Positions 32,576 through 41,141 are shown, numbered from the stretch's first letter. The stretch: 64,000 bases of DNA from Chloroflexota bacterium (GCA_014584575.1 JACTMP010000082.1:62001-126000), one strand, 5' to 3'. Numbers and translations: made by a program. Notes: generated by a model from the sequence alone, not told the origin.

Positions 32576-33859
32576 ATGGCGACGGCCGTACCCGAAAATT
32601 CATCTCTCACCATTGCTGCCCACCAGCGAGCATTGGTGAATTTGCTCCTTGAGAACGAGAGCATTCAATCTGACAACGTGGCCGCCGCTTTCCTGGCTGT
32701 GCCCCGCCACCTCTTTTTGCCGGACACACCTCTGGATGAAGTCTATGCTGACAACGCCATCCCCACCCATTTTGATACTGACGGCCGTCCCATTTCCTCC
32801 TCATCACAACCGGCGATCATGGCGATCATGTTGGAGCAGTTGGATGTACAGCCGGGCCACCATGTGCTGGAAGTGGGGGCAGGCACAGGGTATAACGCGG
32901 CGTTGCTGGGGTATCTGGTAGGTGAAGAGGGAAGGGTCACGGCCGTAGACATTGACGCCGATATTGTAGCCGCCGCTCAGGAACATCTGGCGGCGGTTGG
33001 CTGCACCAATGTGACCGTTGTCTGTGGCGATGGCATGGATGGTTACGCCGCCCACGCCCCCTATGACCGCATCATCCTCACCGTAGGCGGCTGGGAGATC
33101 AGCCCGGCCTGGTTAGAACAATTGAAGCCAGACGGCCGCATCCTGCTGCCCCTCTCCCTCAACGGCCCTCAATACGCCATCGCCTTTGAACGCGCCGCTG
33201 ACCACCTGGTTAGTGTCTCCATCCATGCGTGCGGTTTTATGTCACTGCGTGGCCCCCAGGCCGGGCCAGGTGTGACCCTGCCGTTGAACGATGAAGCGGA
33301 CATTTTTCTGCACTATGAAGAGCATAGTGACCGTCCACGCCCAATGGATGCCAGCCAGATTCGTGGCTGGTTGGCCACCCCCTCTACCGAAGGGACGACG
33401 AATTTGGTAGTAACGCCGCGTGAAGTTTGGCGCAGTTTCATGTTGTGGCTGGCGCTGCGTGAACCCGATCTGGTCTTATTGGACGCTGGTGGCGCGGCAG
33501 CAACAGCCGACGCCATTCCCACGCTGCTGAAGATAGATGGGCCAAACCCCTGGCGCATCACCAACGGTATCGTGATTACGGATGGTATGGCTTTTTATCT
33601 GCGCCAGCCGCCCCAACCCACTCTGATTGAGCCGGAAGCGGGCGAACCGGAAACTTTCATTCTCGGTTATCGGGTATATGGCGAGGGTACAGCAGTCGGG
33701 GAACGATTAACGGCACACGCGGCCGCCTGGCAGGCTGCTGGACGCCCCGGAATAGTCGGGATGCGGGTGCGGGTTTATCCGGCGACAAATACTGTGAATG
33801 GGGACACGTCCGTGACCCGCCGCTGGCACACTTTTGTAGTAGATTGGCCCCCGTCGTAA
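32576..33859 (+). CDS. Protein-L-isoaspartate methyltransferase-like protein with C-terminal extension
   Basis: A 427-residue protein. Residues 1-215 resemble protein-L-isoaspartate O-methyltransferase: V-P-R-H-L-F-L-P, then S-S-S-Q-P-A-I-M-A-I-M-L and the SAM loop V-L-E-V-G-A-G-T-G-Y-N-A-A-L-L, followed by Y-D-R-I-I-L-T-V. Residues 230-427 are an added domain I do not recognise, so it is nearly twice the normal length (about 210). This layout resembles PCMT-like proteins described in RiPP contexts, but no precursor peptide is seen nearby. AAGGAGG precedes the ATG. The second to fourth codons carry an ACGGCCGT octamer. Confidence 0.82.
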   Translation: MATAVPENSSLTIAAHQRALVNLLLENESIQSDNVAAAFLAVPRHLFLPDTPLDEVYADNAIPTHFDTDGRPISSSSQPAIMAIMLEQLDVQPGHHVLEVGAGTGYNAALLGYLVGEEGRVTAVDIDADIVAAAQEHLAAVGCTNVTVVCGDGMDGYAAHAPYDRIILTVGGWEISPAWLEQLKPDGRILLPLSLNGPQYAIAFERAADHLVSVSIHACGFMSLRGPQAGPGVTLPLNDEADIFLHYEEHSDRPRPMDASQIRGWLATPSTEGTTNLVVTPREVWRSFMLWLALREPDLVLLDAGGAAATADAIPTLLKIDGPNPWRITNGIVITDGMAFYLRQPPQPTLIEPEAGEPETFILGYRVYGEGTAVGERLTAHAAAWQAAGRPGIVGMRVRVYPATNTVNGDTSVTRRWHTFVVDWPPS

Positions 33860-33916
33860 TTCGTGAACCGTAATTCGTGAACCGATTACCGATTACGGAT
33901 AACTGATTACGGGTCA
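33858..33916. repeat. Iterated GTGAACCGTAATTC / CCGATTAC words
   Basis: CGTAATTCGTGAACCG occurs nearly twice in tandem, then ACCGATTACC-type words. It spans the gap between the convergent methyltransferase and ABC permease genes, whose stops it touches. Confidence 0.65.
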
Positions 33917-35623
33917 CGCTTCATCCGGCAGCTTCATTTTGGCTACCAGTTCTGGCTCCCGACCGAGCAGCAAATTGCCCGCCATGCGGCAGCCGCCCCA
34001 AAAAACGACGGCCGCATAAACAAGGGCCAGAGCCAGCCCCACAAAGGCCAGCCAGGGAATTTCAAAGCCGTAAGCAAACCCCAGTGGCAGCGCCACCGGC
34101 AGGCTGAAAATGAAGACGGCCAGGGGCACCAGGGTGATGTAGGCGCAGCCGGTTTTGGTGTCGCCGCCCGATTGGAAGAGTCCCCGATTGCGCCGGGATT
34201 CCAGGGCAATGGGAATGGGAAACAGGACGGAGCCAACGGCCGTGACCGCCACCGTCGTCACCCCCATGATCAAAGCGGCCAACACCCCGGCCACACTGAC
34301 CCAATCCCGCTGCAAAAAGATGGTCAGGCCGCCAAAAAAGAGCAGCGGCAGCAGCGTCACCACATAAATCGCCAGCCCCTTGCCCCAAAAAATGCGCTCA
34401 CGGGGTGTGGGCGTCAGCAACAAGGTAGGCAGGCCGCGCCCCTCCCAGGCGAGCATGTTTTGGGTATTGGCCCAGAACAGGAACAGCGCATACAAGGGCA
34501 GCCCCAGGCCAACGGCCGAAGGCAGCCCACTGCCAAAACTGGCGCGGCTGGCATCGCCGCTGAAAAAAAACGCGCCCATAAAAAAGACGGGCATGAAGAT
34601 GCCTTGAATGATCCCCACCCGCCGCTGGGGTACACGCCAGATAGATTTGAACTCATTGGCGACGAGCATGGCTACATCATCCGGCAGCCAGCCCAGCCAG
34701 TTGCGCTCCCGTTTTTCCGTTTTTTGCGCTTTTTGCTGTGCTTCTTCACGGGGGCGGGTAAAGGCCAGGTAGCCCTCGCCCGTGGTCAGGCGCAGCAGCA
34801 GTTTGTACCAGGCCCAGATGATCAGTACCAGCCAGGCCAGCGAGTAGAGCAGCCAGGCCAGCGCCGCCGGCCAATCGCCGGCTACCGAGCGTTCAATGGC
34901 TTTGGCCGTTGCGCCGGGTGGTAGCCATTGCAAAATGTCCAGTGGCTGCCATTGCTGCATGACTGCCACTTCCTCTTCGCTCAGCTGGTCTACAAAATCG
35001 CCTATGAGCCGCTGCATCCCAATATTGATGAAGTAACACAAGCCGCCGATGGTGGAAGCGACGATAATGACCACATCACGCAGGCGGCGGCTTTGCAGCA
35101 GACCGCCTACGGCCGTGCCCACAAACTGCCCAATCATCACCAGATGCCCATAGCTCAACACCAGGGCAATGAGGACGATGACGGCCGTGAGGCTGAACGT
35201 CAGCCCAAAACCGACAAAAATCGCCACGAACAGCGGCAGCATCAGGTAGGTGGGGTAATCGAACAGGGTGCCCAGCAGCACACTGGCGATGAGGGTGCGC
35301 CGCCGGATGGGGTAGGTCATCAGCAGGGTGATGTCTGCGCCTTCGTTAATGGAGGCGAAGACGATGGGGAAGACCAGCCAGATAATCCAGAGCAGGGTCA
35401 GCACCCCGCCCAGTAAGGCGGTGGGCCATTGGTCGGGCAGGCGGCGGTAGCCAACGGCCGTGCCAAATGCCGCCGCCAGAATCATGGGGCCAAAAAAGAA
35501 AACGACAAGCGCCGCCCCTACAATGCGCCCGCGCTCGCGGCCAAACTGCCGCCAGGTCAGCTTGCCGCGCAGCCGCCAGAGGGTGTTGAGTTGGGCGCGG
35601 TCGTTGATGGTGAAATCGTTCAT
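33914..35623 (-). CDS. ABC-type exporter permease (large ABC-2-like)
   Basis: A 569-residue membrane protein with about 11-12 hydrophobic segments in two halves, separated near residue 290 by a charged loop (R-P-R-E-E-A-Q-Q-K-A-Q-K-T-E-K-R-E-R). The N-terminal motif I-N-E-G-A-D-I-T-L-L-M-T-Y-P-I-R-R-R resembles a coupling region of ABC-2 permeases. The partner ATPase lies 68 bp upstream on the same strand. Export rather than import is inferred from the absence of a binding protein. The substrate is unknown. Confidence 0.82.
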   Translation of the reverse strand: MNDFTINDRAQLNTLWRLRGKLTWRQFGRERGRIVGAALVVFFFGPMILAAAFGTAVGYRRLPDQWPTALLGGVLTLLWIIWLVFPIVFASINEGADITLLMTYPIRRRTLIASVLLGTLFDYPTYLMLPLFVAIFVGFGLTFSLTAVIVLIALVLSYGHLVMIGQFVGTAVGGLLQSRRLRDVVIIVASTIGGLCYFINIGMQRLIGDFVDQLSEEEVAVMQQWQPLDILQWLPPGATAKAIERSVAGDWPAALAWLLYSLAWLVLIIWAWYKLLLRLTTGEGYLAFTRPREEAQQKAQKTEKRERNWLGWLPDDVAMLVANEFKSIWRVPQRRVGIIQGIFMPVFFMGAFFFSGDASRASFGSGLPSAVGLGLPLYALFLFWANTQNMLAWEGRGLPTLLLTPTPRERIFWGKGLAIYVVTLLPLLFFGGLTIFLQRDWVSVAGVLAALIMGVTTVAVTAVGSVLFPIPIALESRRNRGLFQSGGDTKTGCAYITLVPLAVFIFSLPVALPLGFAYGFEIPWLAFVGLALALVYAAVVFWGGCRMAGNLLLGREPELVAKMKLPDEA

Positions 35624-35642
35624 TGTCGGTAATCGGTTATCA

Positions 35643-35688
35643 GTAATCGGTAAACGGTAGTCTGTACCGATTACCGTTTACCGATTAC
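35643..35688. repeat. Perfect 17-bp hairpin of GTAATCGGTAAACG words
   Basis: GTAATCGGTAAACGGTA (35643-35659) pairs with TACCGTTTACCGATTAC (35672-35688), with a 12-nt loop. It lies between the ABC ATPase stop and the permease start, so it may set the ratio of the two products. Confidence 0.7.
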
Positions 35689-35691
35689 CGT

Positions 35692-36477
35692 CTATGGGTT
35701 CCCTAACCAGGAGAGCCGCCCTTCGGTGCTGGTTTCGTCGGCCGCGCCGACAGCGCGTAGGAATACATCTTCGAGGGTGGCATCGGCCCCATGTTCGGCC
35801 TGGGTGCGGAGTTCGTCCATGGATCCTTCGGCCACCAGACGGCCGTCAGCAATCACCCCCACCCGCGAACAGAGCCGCTCCACAACTTCCAATATGTGCG
35901 ACGTAAAAAAGATGGTCGCCCCGCGTTCGCGCAGCCGCCGCAACACATCGCGGATGACGCGCCCGGAGATGGCGTCAATGCCCTCAAACGGTTCATCCAG
36001 AAACAGCACACGCGGGTTATGCACAATGGCCGCTGCCAGCGCTGTCTTTTTGCGCATCCCGTGAGAATAATCCACGATGAGTTTGTCGGCGTCGTCCGTC
36101 AGGTCCAGCAGGTCCAGCAGCTCTTCGGTGCGCTGGGCGGCGTCTTGTTTGGGTAGGCCGTACATGACGCCGGAAAAACGGACAAACTCGCGGGCGCTGA
36201 GCCGCTGGTAGAGGTTGTTGCCATCGGGCAACACACCCAACCGCTTTTTAGCGGCCAGCGGGTTGGCCCACATATCTATGCCGGTGATCAGACATTGCCC
36301 GGCCGACGGCCGTAGCAAGCCCACCAGCATGTTAATGGTCGTAGACTTACCCGCCCCATTTGGCCCCAGAAAACCGTAAAACTCGCCTTCGGCCACCTGA
36401 AGCGTGAGATTGTCTACGGCCGTTTTTTTGTCAAAATAGCGCGTCAACCCCCGCGCTTCTACTGCCCATTCAGTCAT
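35692..36477 (-). CDS. ABC transporter ATP-binding protein
   Basis: A 261-residue ATPase of the ABC-2 export class. Walker A is G-P-N-G-A-G-K-S-T, the signature Y-S-H-G-M-R-K-K is an unusual variant of LSGGQ but common in this class, and Walker B is V-L-F-L-D-E-P-F-E-G-I-D followed by the H-loop F-F-T-S-H. The ATG at 36477 has GAGGGAT before it and opens the usual N-terminus (V-E-A-R-G-L-T-R-Y-F). It pairs with the permease downstream. A 16-bp hairpin lies between it and the previous gene. Confidence 0.93.
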   Translation of the reverse strand: MTEWAVEARGLTRYFDKKTAVDNLTLQVAEGEFYGFLGPNGAGKSTTINMLVGLLRPSAGQCLITGIDMWANPLAAKKRLGVLPDGNNLYQRLSAREFVRFSGVMYGLPKQDAAQRTEELLDLLDLTDDADKLIVDYSHGMRKKTALAAAIVHNPRVLFLDEPFEGIDAISGRVIRDVLRRLRERGATIFFTSHILEVVERLCSRVGVIADGRLVAEGSMDELRTQAEHGADATLEDVFLRAVGAADETSTEGRLSWLGNP

Positions 36478-36515
36478 TTTAAATCCCTCGTTACTGAAGT
36501 GAGCAGTCAGCGGTA

Positions 36516-36558
36516 AGCGGTGAGCAGTAAGACCACCCACTGCTTACTGCTCACCGCT
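36516..36558. repeat. Perfect 16-bp hairpin of GTGAGCAGTAAG words
   Basis: AGCGGTGAGCAGTAAG (36516-36531) pairs with CTTACTGCTCACCGCT (36543-36558), with an 11-nt loop. The right arm runs into the 3' end of the neighbouring gene (stop at 36551), so that gene's last codons are repeat-derived. Confidence 0.7.
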
Positions 36559-37183
36559 CACTGCTTACTATCAATTCCGGCATAACCCCACTTAATGCCT
36601 CCAGCGCGGGAATCAGCACATCGTAGTTGCTGCGCAGCAACTCGATCAATTCGTGGATGACGCGCAAGGCCCAGGCGTCATCGTTCCCGCGAATCTGGTA
36701 CACGCTGACGATGTGCGCCACCAGCAGTTGGTCAACGGGCACGGGCGTGCCCACCGCCCGCAAAATCAGGCGTAGGTAGCCCAAATCATCCGTGAAAGTG
36801 CGCACGTCGTTGGGGTCGGCCACCAGTTCTACCGGGTCCAGGTTGAGCGGGGGACGGGGCGGCAGGGTGTGGTGAACACGGCCGTACATCTCATACCCCA
36901 CGGCCATCACGCTCATCTCCACGGGCAGGATGCGGTTTTCGCGCTGGTCTTGGATGGCCGACGGCCGTGGCGACTCCGCCAGCACCAGCCGCCGCACCAA
37001 CGGGTCATCGTCAATCAGCATATCGTAAATGAGGCCGTAGATCGCTTCGCGCTCGTCTAACGGCCGTGCCCGCACCAGCCCGCCAAACGCCGGCGCCCGC
37101 AACTGCCCCACCCGACAGCCCACCGCAAACCCTGCCGTACTCGCCCGCAAAATCCGCCCTATTTCTTGATTAGTTTTATTCAC
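36551..37183 (-). CDS. HAS-barrel-like protein, possibly of a HerA-NurA system
   Basis: A 210-residue protein. The N-terminus I-G-R-I-L-R-A-S-T-A-G-F-A-V-G-C-R-V, then A-F-G-G-L-V-R-A and I-Y-G-L-I-Y-D-M-L-I-D-D-D-P-L-V-R-R-L, recall the HAS barrel found at the N-terminus of HerA ATPases. No Walker motifs are present, so only that barrel plus a helical C-terminal half is encoded. NurA, the usual HerA partner, lies 2 kb upstream in the same orientation beyond a restriction-modification pair. The link is inference. GTG start with GAGGAG upstream. The last residues (S-S-E-R) come from a repeat. Confidence 0.55.
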   Translation of the reverse strand: MNKTNQEIGRILRASTAGFAVGCRVGQLRAPAFGGLVRARPLDEREAIYGLIYDMLIDDDPLVRRLVLAESPRPSAIQDQRENRILPVEMSVMAVGYEMYGRVHHTLPPRPPLNLDPVELVADPNDVRTFTDDLGYLRLILRAVGTPVPVDQLLVAHIVSVYQIRGNDDAWALRVIHELIELLRSNYDVLIPALEALSGVMPELIVSSER

Positions 37184-37251
37184 TATCTACTCCTCAAAAG
37201 GGAGATTAGAGATTAGTTGGCTAACAATCTCCCAATCTCAAATCTCCAACC

Positions 37252-38385
37252 TCACTCTCCACTTTCTGCCGCTTGACGCATGGCCAGGAATGCTTCTTTA
37301 AGCGGCTGACTGACGGCACTCTCTGGTTCAGCCAAAACAAGCTGCTGGTACGCTTCCAGGAATTCAGCGCGCAATCGGTAAAAAAGGTGCAAAAAGTGGC
37401 GTAAGAAACCAATACAGTCCAGAATGACAAACTCGATACCTGTTCTGTCGTAAACGGCCGTTGCGTATTCCTGGACTTCTCGTTCAATTGAAGTAGTCGT
37501 GATGAAGATATAATTGTCAATCACCTGATCACTGTGAGCTACCTTCATGATCGCCTGTTCAATGTCCTCCATAAGCACCTGGCGCGTTTTCATCTCATAA
37601 CAAGTAACCACATTGTTCTCACCAGTCAGGCTAATTTCTAAATCACCTAATGCGCCGGTTTGCCTGTCAGCCATTGTGTGCCCGTGCATAGGACGGATGT
37701 GTTCCTTTAACTGCCCTTCGGCTGCCAAATAAGCAGCGGCAACCACTAAAACAGGGAGACGGCTTGACCGTTTCAGCTTCAAATGTTGGTCAATCAACAA
37801 GACAATACCTTCAGCAGATAACGAAGTTTCAGTACGTGCTGACTTCAATGACGCCAGAAGCGTTTGCATTCGCTGTTGCTTCTCATTCCTGACAATCAAC
37901 AAACACCGAATCGTTTCGGCCAATAAATCTCTGGCTGAAATTCTGTTGGTGTACACATCATCCAGTAATTGCAAAGCCGCCTGATAAACATTTGCCGGTC
38001 GGCCAACTAGATTGATGGCAGGTGTCAGTGTGATATTTCTGTTTCGCAGTGCAGGCGTTAGAAAAGCTGTGGTAGGGTTACAAGGTAACTCATGTGCCAG
38101 AATGAATTCCGTGACGTAACGCTCATCATACGTCCTGCCTGAATAAGCATCCTCATCGCCAATTTCGGTGTAAGGCTTGCGAATATCTACTGCTGGATTG
38201 TGGACTTTGGCTAATGCACAGGCCACAATCAATCTGGCCCCTGCTCTATTTTGGCTATTGCGAGCCACTAACTCAACCCGATCCGCAATTTCCGACTGAG
38301 CAATAAGAGATTGGCTGAACTGTCCAGATGCCTCTGCTAATGCTAAAGCAAGGATTTCTGCTGGAGTTGGAGGTTGCTCGACCAC
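37252..38385 (-). CDS. Probable type II restriction endonuclease (SacI-family-like)
   Basis: A 377-residue protein. I associate its layout with the SacI-type endonuclease family: N-R-A-G-A-R-L, H-N-P-A-V-D-I-R-K-P-Y-T-E-I-G, S-G-R-T-Y-D-E-R-Y-V and L-A-E-T-I-R-C-L-L-I-V-R-N-E-K. A likely PD-(D/E)XK core follows, G-A-L-G-D-L-E-I-S-L then C-Y-E-M-K-T-R. Family naming is from memory, not a search. It starts with GTG inside the 3' end of the adenine methyltransferase gene (43-bp overlap; GAGGAAG ahead), the arrangement of a restriction-modification operon. Only one ACGGCCGT occurs here, which fits recent acquisition. Confidence 0.6.
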   Translation of the reverse strand: MVEQPPTPAEILALALAEASGQFSQSLIAQSEIADRVELVARNSQNRAGARLIVACALAKVHNPAVDIRKPYTEIGDEDAYSGRTYDERYVTEFILAHELPCNPTTAFLTPALRNRNITLTPAINLVGRPANVYQAALQLLDDVYTNRISARDLLAETIRCLLIVRNEKQQRMQTLLASLKSARTETSLSAEGIVLLIDQHLKLKRSSRLPVLVVAAAYLAAEGQLKEHIRPMHGHTMADRQTGALGDLEISLTGENNVVTCYEMKTRQVLMEDIEQAIMKVAHSDQVIDNYIFITTTSIEREVQEYATAVYDRTGIEFVILDCIGFLRHFLHLFYRLRAEFLEAYQQLVLAEPESAVSQPLKEAFLAMRQAAESGE

Positions 38386-39203
38386 GATTTAACTTCCTCA
38401 ATATCGTAATTGATCCAGAGAACTTCAGTCCGTTCTTGTTTGACAGAATGAATGATTCTGACAGGTGCTTCAATACACGTCCAATCACCGTACAATTCAT
38501 CCATCAACGGGCTGTGATAACTGGACAGGGCCACTTTACCCTGTACCTTTCGCAACGTTTCCGCCAGTCGGTAGTGGGCTTCGTTAGACATTTCGTATTT
38601 GTACGCTTTTGTGTCGCCACGCGAGTCATGCGGGTAAGGTGGGTCGCAATAAAAAAGCGTCTCCGGGCTGTCATATCGTCGAATCACGTTAAGGGCACTA
38701 TCGTTTTCAATTTGAACTCGCAATAGCCGTTGGGCGATCTCCGGCAGGGCTTCTACAGCCCCTAACCAACGTGATACGGCCCCAGCCATACCTGCCCGGC
38801 TGGTCAGGCGACAATGCGCCCACCGCCCGGAACTGGCTGTCTGCGCCAGACCTGTTCGGACTTGTCGGGCACGAATGTAAAACCGGCGTGCTCTTTCTAC
38901 GTCGGTCAATCCTTCTTGAGCCTCATTGATTGCTTTTTCAAACTCCTCGCGTGAAAAGGGTGTCAGGCCAATTGCTTCAATTAAGTCATCTTTTTCGTTG
39001 CGCAGCACTCTGAAGAAATTGACGACTTCGCCGTCTATGTCATTGTACGTTTCGATGGGCGTTGGCTCGCGGTTGAGCAATACGGCCGCCGACCCCCCAA
39101 ATGGTTCACAGTAATGGGTGGCCTCTGGCAACAGCGGCAAGAGCCAGTCCAAATGGCTAAATTTACCCCCATACCAACCAAATGCAATCCTCTTGCCCAT
39201 CAT
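38343..39203 (-). CDS. D12-class adenine-N6 DNA methyltransferase
   Basis: A 286-residue enzyme. F-G-W-Y-G-G-K at the N-terminus is motif X, C-E-P-F-G-G-S-A-A-V is motif I (SAM binding), Y-N-D-I-D-G-E-V-V-N-F-F-R follows, and F-Y-C-D-P-P-Y-P is the catalytic DPPY motif of the Dam/D12 class. GAGGAGA precedes two ATGs (39203 and 39200). It is directly downstream of NurA (9-bp gap) and overlaps the endonuclease gene, so it presumably protects against that enzyme. The sequence specificity cannot be read. Confidence 0.9.
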   Translation of the reverse strand: MMGKRIAFGWYGGKFSHLDWLLPLLPEATHYCEPFGGSAAVLLNREPTPIETYNDIDGEVVNFFRVLRNEKDDLIEAIGLTPFSREEFEKAINEAQEGLTDVERARRFYIRARQVRTGLAQTASSGRWAHCRLTSRAGMAGAVSRWLGAVEALPEIAQRLLRVQIENDSALNVIRRYDSPETLFYCDPPYPHDSRGDTKAYKYEMSNEAHYRLAETLRKVQGKVALSSYHSPLMDELYGDWTCIEAPVRIIHSVKQERTEVLWINYDIEEVKSWSSNLQLQQKSLL

Positions 39204-39212
39204 TCTCCTCGA

Positions 39213-40427
39213 TCAAAATCCCTTGTGGCGGGTTTTGCCGCCGCGGGCGATGTTTTTGCTGGCTTGTTTGGCGGTGATGGTGTGGCTGATGCCGTACCGT
39301 TCCATGATCACGTCTATCATAAAGTTGAGTTGTTCCTGGTCGCGGTAGGTGACTACGGCCGTCTCGTCCGCCCGCGCCAATACATAGGGATAATCGCCCA
39401 AAATCTGGCATTGGTCATAAACGAGGGCGTGTACGGCCGTGACCATCTCCTCATCTTGCGCCACCCACATCGGAATGTCTACACGGGCAACCTGACGGCC
39501 GTGTCCACCCGGATTCAGGTAAAAAAAGCAGATCTCATTGGCCTGATGTTGGGCCGCAAACTTGTGGTTGGGTTCGGAAACGGTCACAAACAGTTTGCTG
39601 CGCTGCCCCGGCCCCAAAAGCTGGCTGAAGAGATGCACATCGGTCAGCCCCCAACTGGCTTCGCGCTGCCCCAATGATTTCCAGTCAAAATCGGGTTCGT
39701 CGAGCGCCTGAAGGGAACGCAGCAGGGTGGTGACATAGCCGGTGGCGGGGCGGTCAATGTAACCGGCCAGGAGTGCCCCGGCCAGCCGGATTTTGTCCAT
39801 GCTGTCGCCCCAGGCGGTGACGGCCGCATTCTCCGCCACCCCCGCCGGGCCAATCGGCCAGTAAAGCAATCGTTGGTCGAGGATGGCTAAGATGGGGGGT
39901 ACGGCCGTGCGGTACTCCACCGCCTTCTCTGCCAACGTGTCAATTTCGGCCAGGTCGCGTTCGATGCTTACCGTGCCGCCGGTATCGTCAAATTTGTCTT
40001 CTTTGCCGTCCGCCTGGGGATAATGCAGTGTGGGGATAGAAAACTGGTCGGGCGCCTGCCCGCTACCGTGATGGTAAACCACGCCGCCAATGTTGATCAG
40101 GTAATACAGGTAGGCGGCGTGGCGGTCTGGCCGAATTTGGGAGCCATCGGCGGCGATGATGGTGGCGCCAGACGGCGGGGGCAGGGCGGGGATGGCGGCG
40201 TTGAGTGGTTCGATTTCGTCCAACGGCCGTGCCGAGCGATAAAACTTGGGGTCCGCCTTCTCATTCGCCTCCGCCAACGCCTGGCGCACGGCCGTCCAAT
40301 CGGTAGCGTACCGGTCTAACAACGCCTGCGACAAATCTCTGGCGGCCTGGCGCTGGCTCAACCGTTCGGCTGTGGCCTGTGCCATCTGGCTTATCTCGGC
40401 AGTCAGTCGTTCAAATTCCAGCGTCAT
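39213..40427 (-). CDS. NurA-domain 5'-3' nuclease
   Basis: A 404-residue protein. I-I-A-A-D-G-S-Q-I (about residue 94) is the catalytic Asp motif of NurA, and I-L-D-Q-R-L-L-Y-W-P and Y-P-Y-V-L-A-R-A-D-E-T-A-V-V mark later conserved strands. NurA works with the HerA ATPase in end resection and, in bacteria, in anti-phage HerA systems. HerA itself is not in the window; a HAS-barrel-like protein lies downstream. There is no Shine-Dalgarno; TAAACT (40437-40442) stands 9 nt before the ATG, so the transcript may be leaderless or nearly so. Confidence 0.85.
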   Translation of the reverse strand: MTLEFERLTAEISQMAQATAERLSQRQAARDLSQALLDRYATDWTAVRQALAEANEKADPKFYRSARPLDEIEPLNAAIPALPPPSGATIIAADGSQIRPDRHAAYLYYLINIGGVVYHHGSGQAPDQFSIPTLHYPQADGKEDKFDDTGGTVSIERDLAEIDTLAEKAVEYRTAVPPILAILDQRLLYWPIGPAGVAENAAVTAWGDSMDKIRLAGALLAGYIDRPATGYVTTLLRSLQALDEPDFDWKSLGQREASWGLTDVHLFSQLLGPGQRSKLFVTVSEPNHKFAAQHQANEICFFYLNPGGHGRQVARVDIPMWVAQDEEMVTAVHALVYDQCQILGDYPYVLARADETAVVTYRDQEQLNFMIDVIMERYGISHTITAKQASKNIARGGKTRHKGF

Positions 40428-40468
40428 AGTGGGGGCAGTTTAACACAGAGGGGCCGGGGACGGTAATC

Positions 40469-40535
40469 GGGTAATTGAGTAATTGGGAGATTGAGAGATC
40501 AGGTAATCACCTTGTCACCTTGTCACCTGTTTACC
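40469..40535. repeat. Iterated GTAATTG / CACCTTGT words
   Basis: A run of GGTAATCGGG-TAATTGAG-TAATTGGG words is followed by three CACCTTGT-like words (40508-40527). The right part overlaps the 3' end of the DUF84 gene (stop at 40515), whose last residues (K-Q-V-T-R) are thus repeat-encoded. Confidence 0.6.
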
Positions 40536-41072
40536 CCTTCCCCTGCTCACCTCATCATACAAACCTGGTGAGACAAAAGGGGCCAGGGCGTAGGCAACGG
40601 CCGTGGCAAATGCCTCGCCGCGCACCACCAGATTATTGGTTAATGCGCCGACCGCACCCCCTTTTTGTTTGATGTTGTGGTCGTTCAGAACATCATCCAT
40701 CACATGGCCCAATTCTTCGCCATTTTGCACCCGTTGGGCAATGTGTTCTGGCAAAGGTAATCGCGCACAACCGCCGAGGCTGGCACGGCCGTCGGCCGTC
40801 ACAATCGCCACCCATCCTTGCAGCACCCACCCAAAAGGTTCAGGGTGTACACCCCCTTCCAGACCAATACCCATGTCCGCACCAATGGCTTCGCGGGCGG
40901 CCAGTGCCCGGTTTTGCGCGCCGGTAATTGTTTCGGCATCGCTCATGGGCATATCGCTCACCCCACTGGGTACAGCAACGGGAATGATCTGCGCTTCCGG
41001 CCAGACGTGGTGTATGTGGGTGGTTACGGCCGTGACTTTGACGGGGTTGGTGGAGCCGATGGCGATGATCAT
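40515..41072 (-). CDS. DUF84/YjjX-type inosine/xanthosine triphosphatase
   Basis: A 185-residue protein starting MIIAIGSTNPVKVTAV, with the family's S-x-N-P-V-K start, S-D-x-E-T-x-x-G-A-x-N-R-A-L-A-A and G-I-G-L-E-G-G-V. These proteins hydrolyse non-canonical ITP and XTP in the nucleotide pool. The ATG at 41072 is taken because the homologous protein begins there; upstream codons derive from a repeat. No Shine-Dalgarno is visible. It follows the GbsR-type gene in the same orientation. Confidence 0.88.
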   Translation of the reverse strand: MIIAIGSTNPVKVTAVTTHIHHVWPEAQIIPVAVPSGVSDMPMSDAETITGAQNRALAAREAIGADMGIGLEGGVHPEPFGWVLQGWVAIVTADGRASLGGCARLPLPEHIAQRVQNGEELGHVMDDVLNDHNIKQKGGAVGALTNNLVVRGEAFATAVAYALAPFVSPGLYDEVSRGRGKQVTR

Positions 41073-41089
41073 AGGAAAAAAAGGGAAGG

Positions 41090-41136
41090 GATTGGAGATT
41101 AGAGATCGGAGATTGACCAATCTCTAATCTCCAATC
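41090..41136. repeat. Perfect 17-bp hairpin of GGAGATTAGAGATTG words
   Basis: GATTGGAGATTAGAGAT (41090-41106) pairs with ATCTCTAATCTCCAATC (41120-41136); more CAATCTCC words follow. It lies between the GbsR-type gene and the DUF84 gene. Confidence 0.7.
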
Positions 41137-41141
41137 TCCAA

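Noticed and set aside
34172..34924. 250-codon open frame antisense to the ABC permease
   Set aside because: Peptide is Gln/His/Arg-rich shadow sequence; the opposite strand encodes a clear membrane protein.
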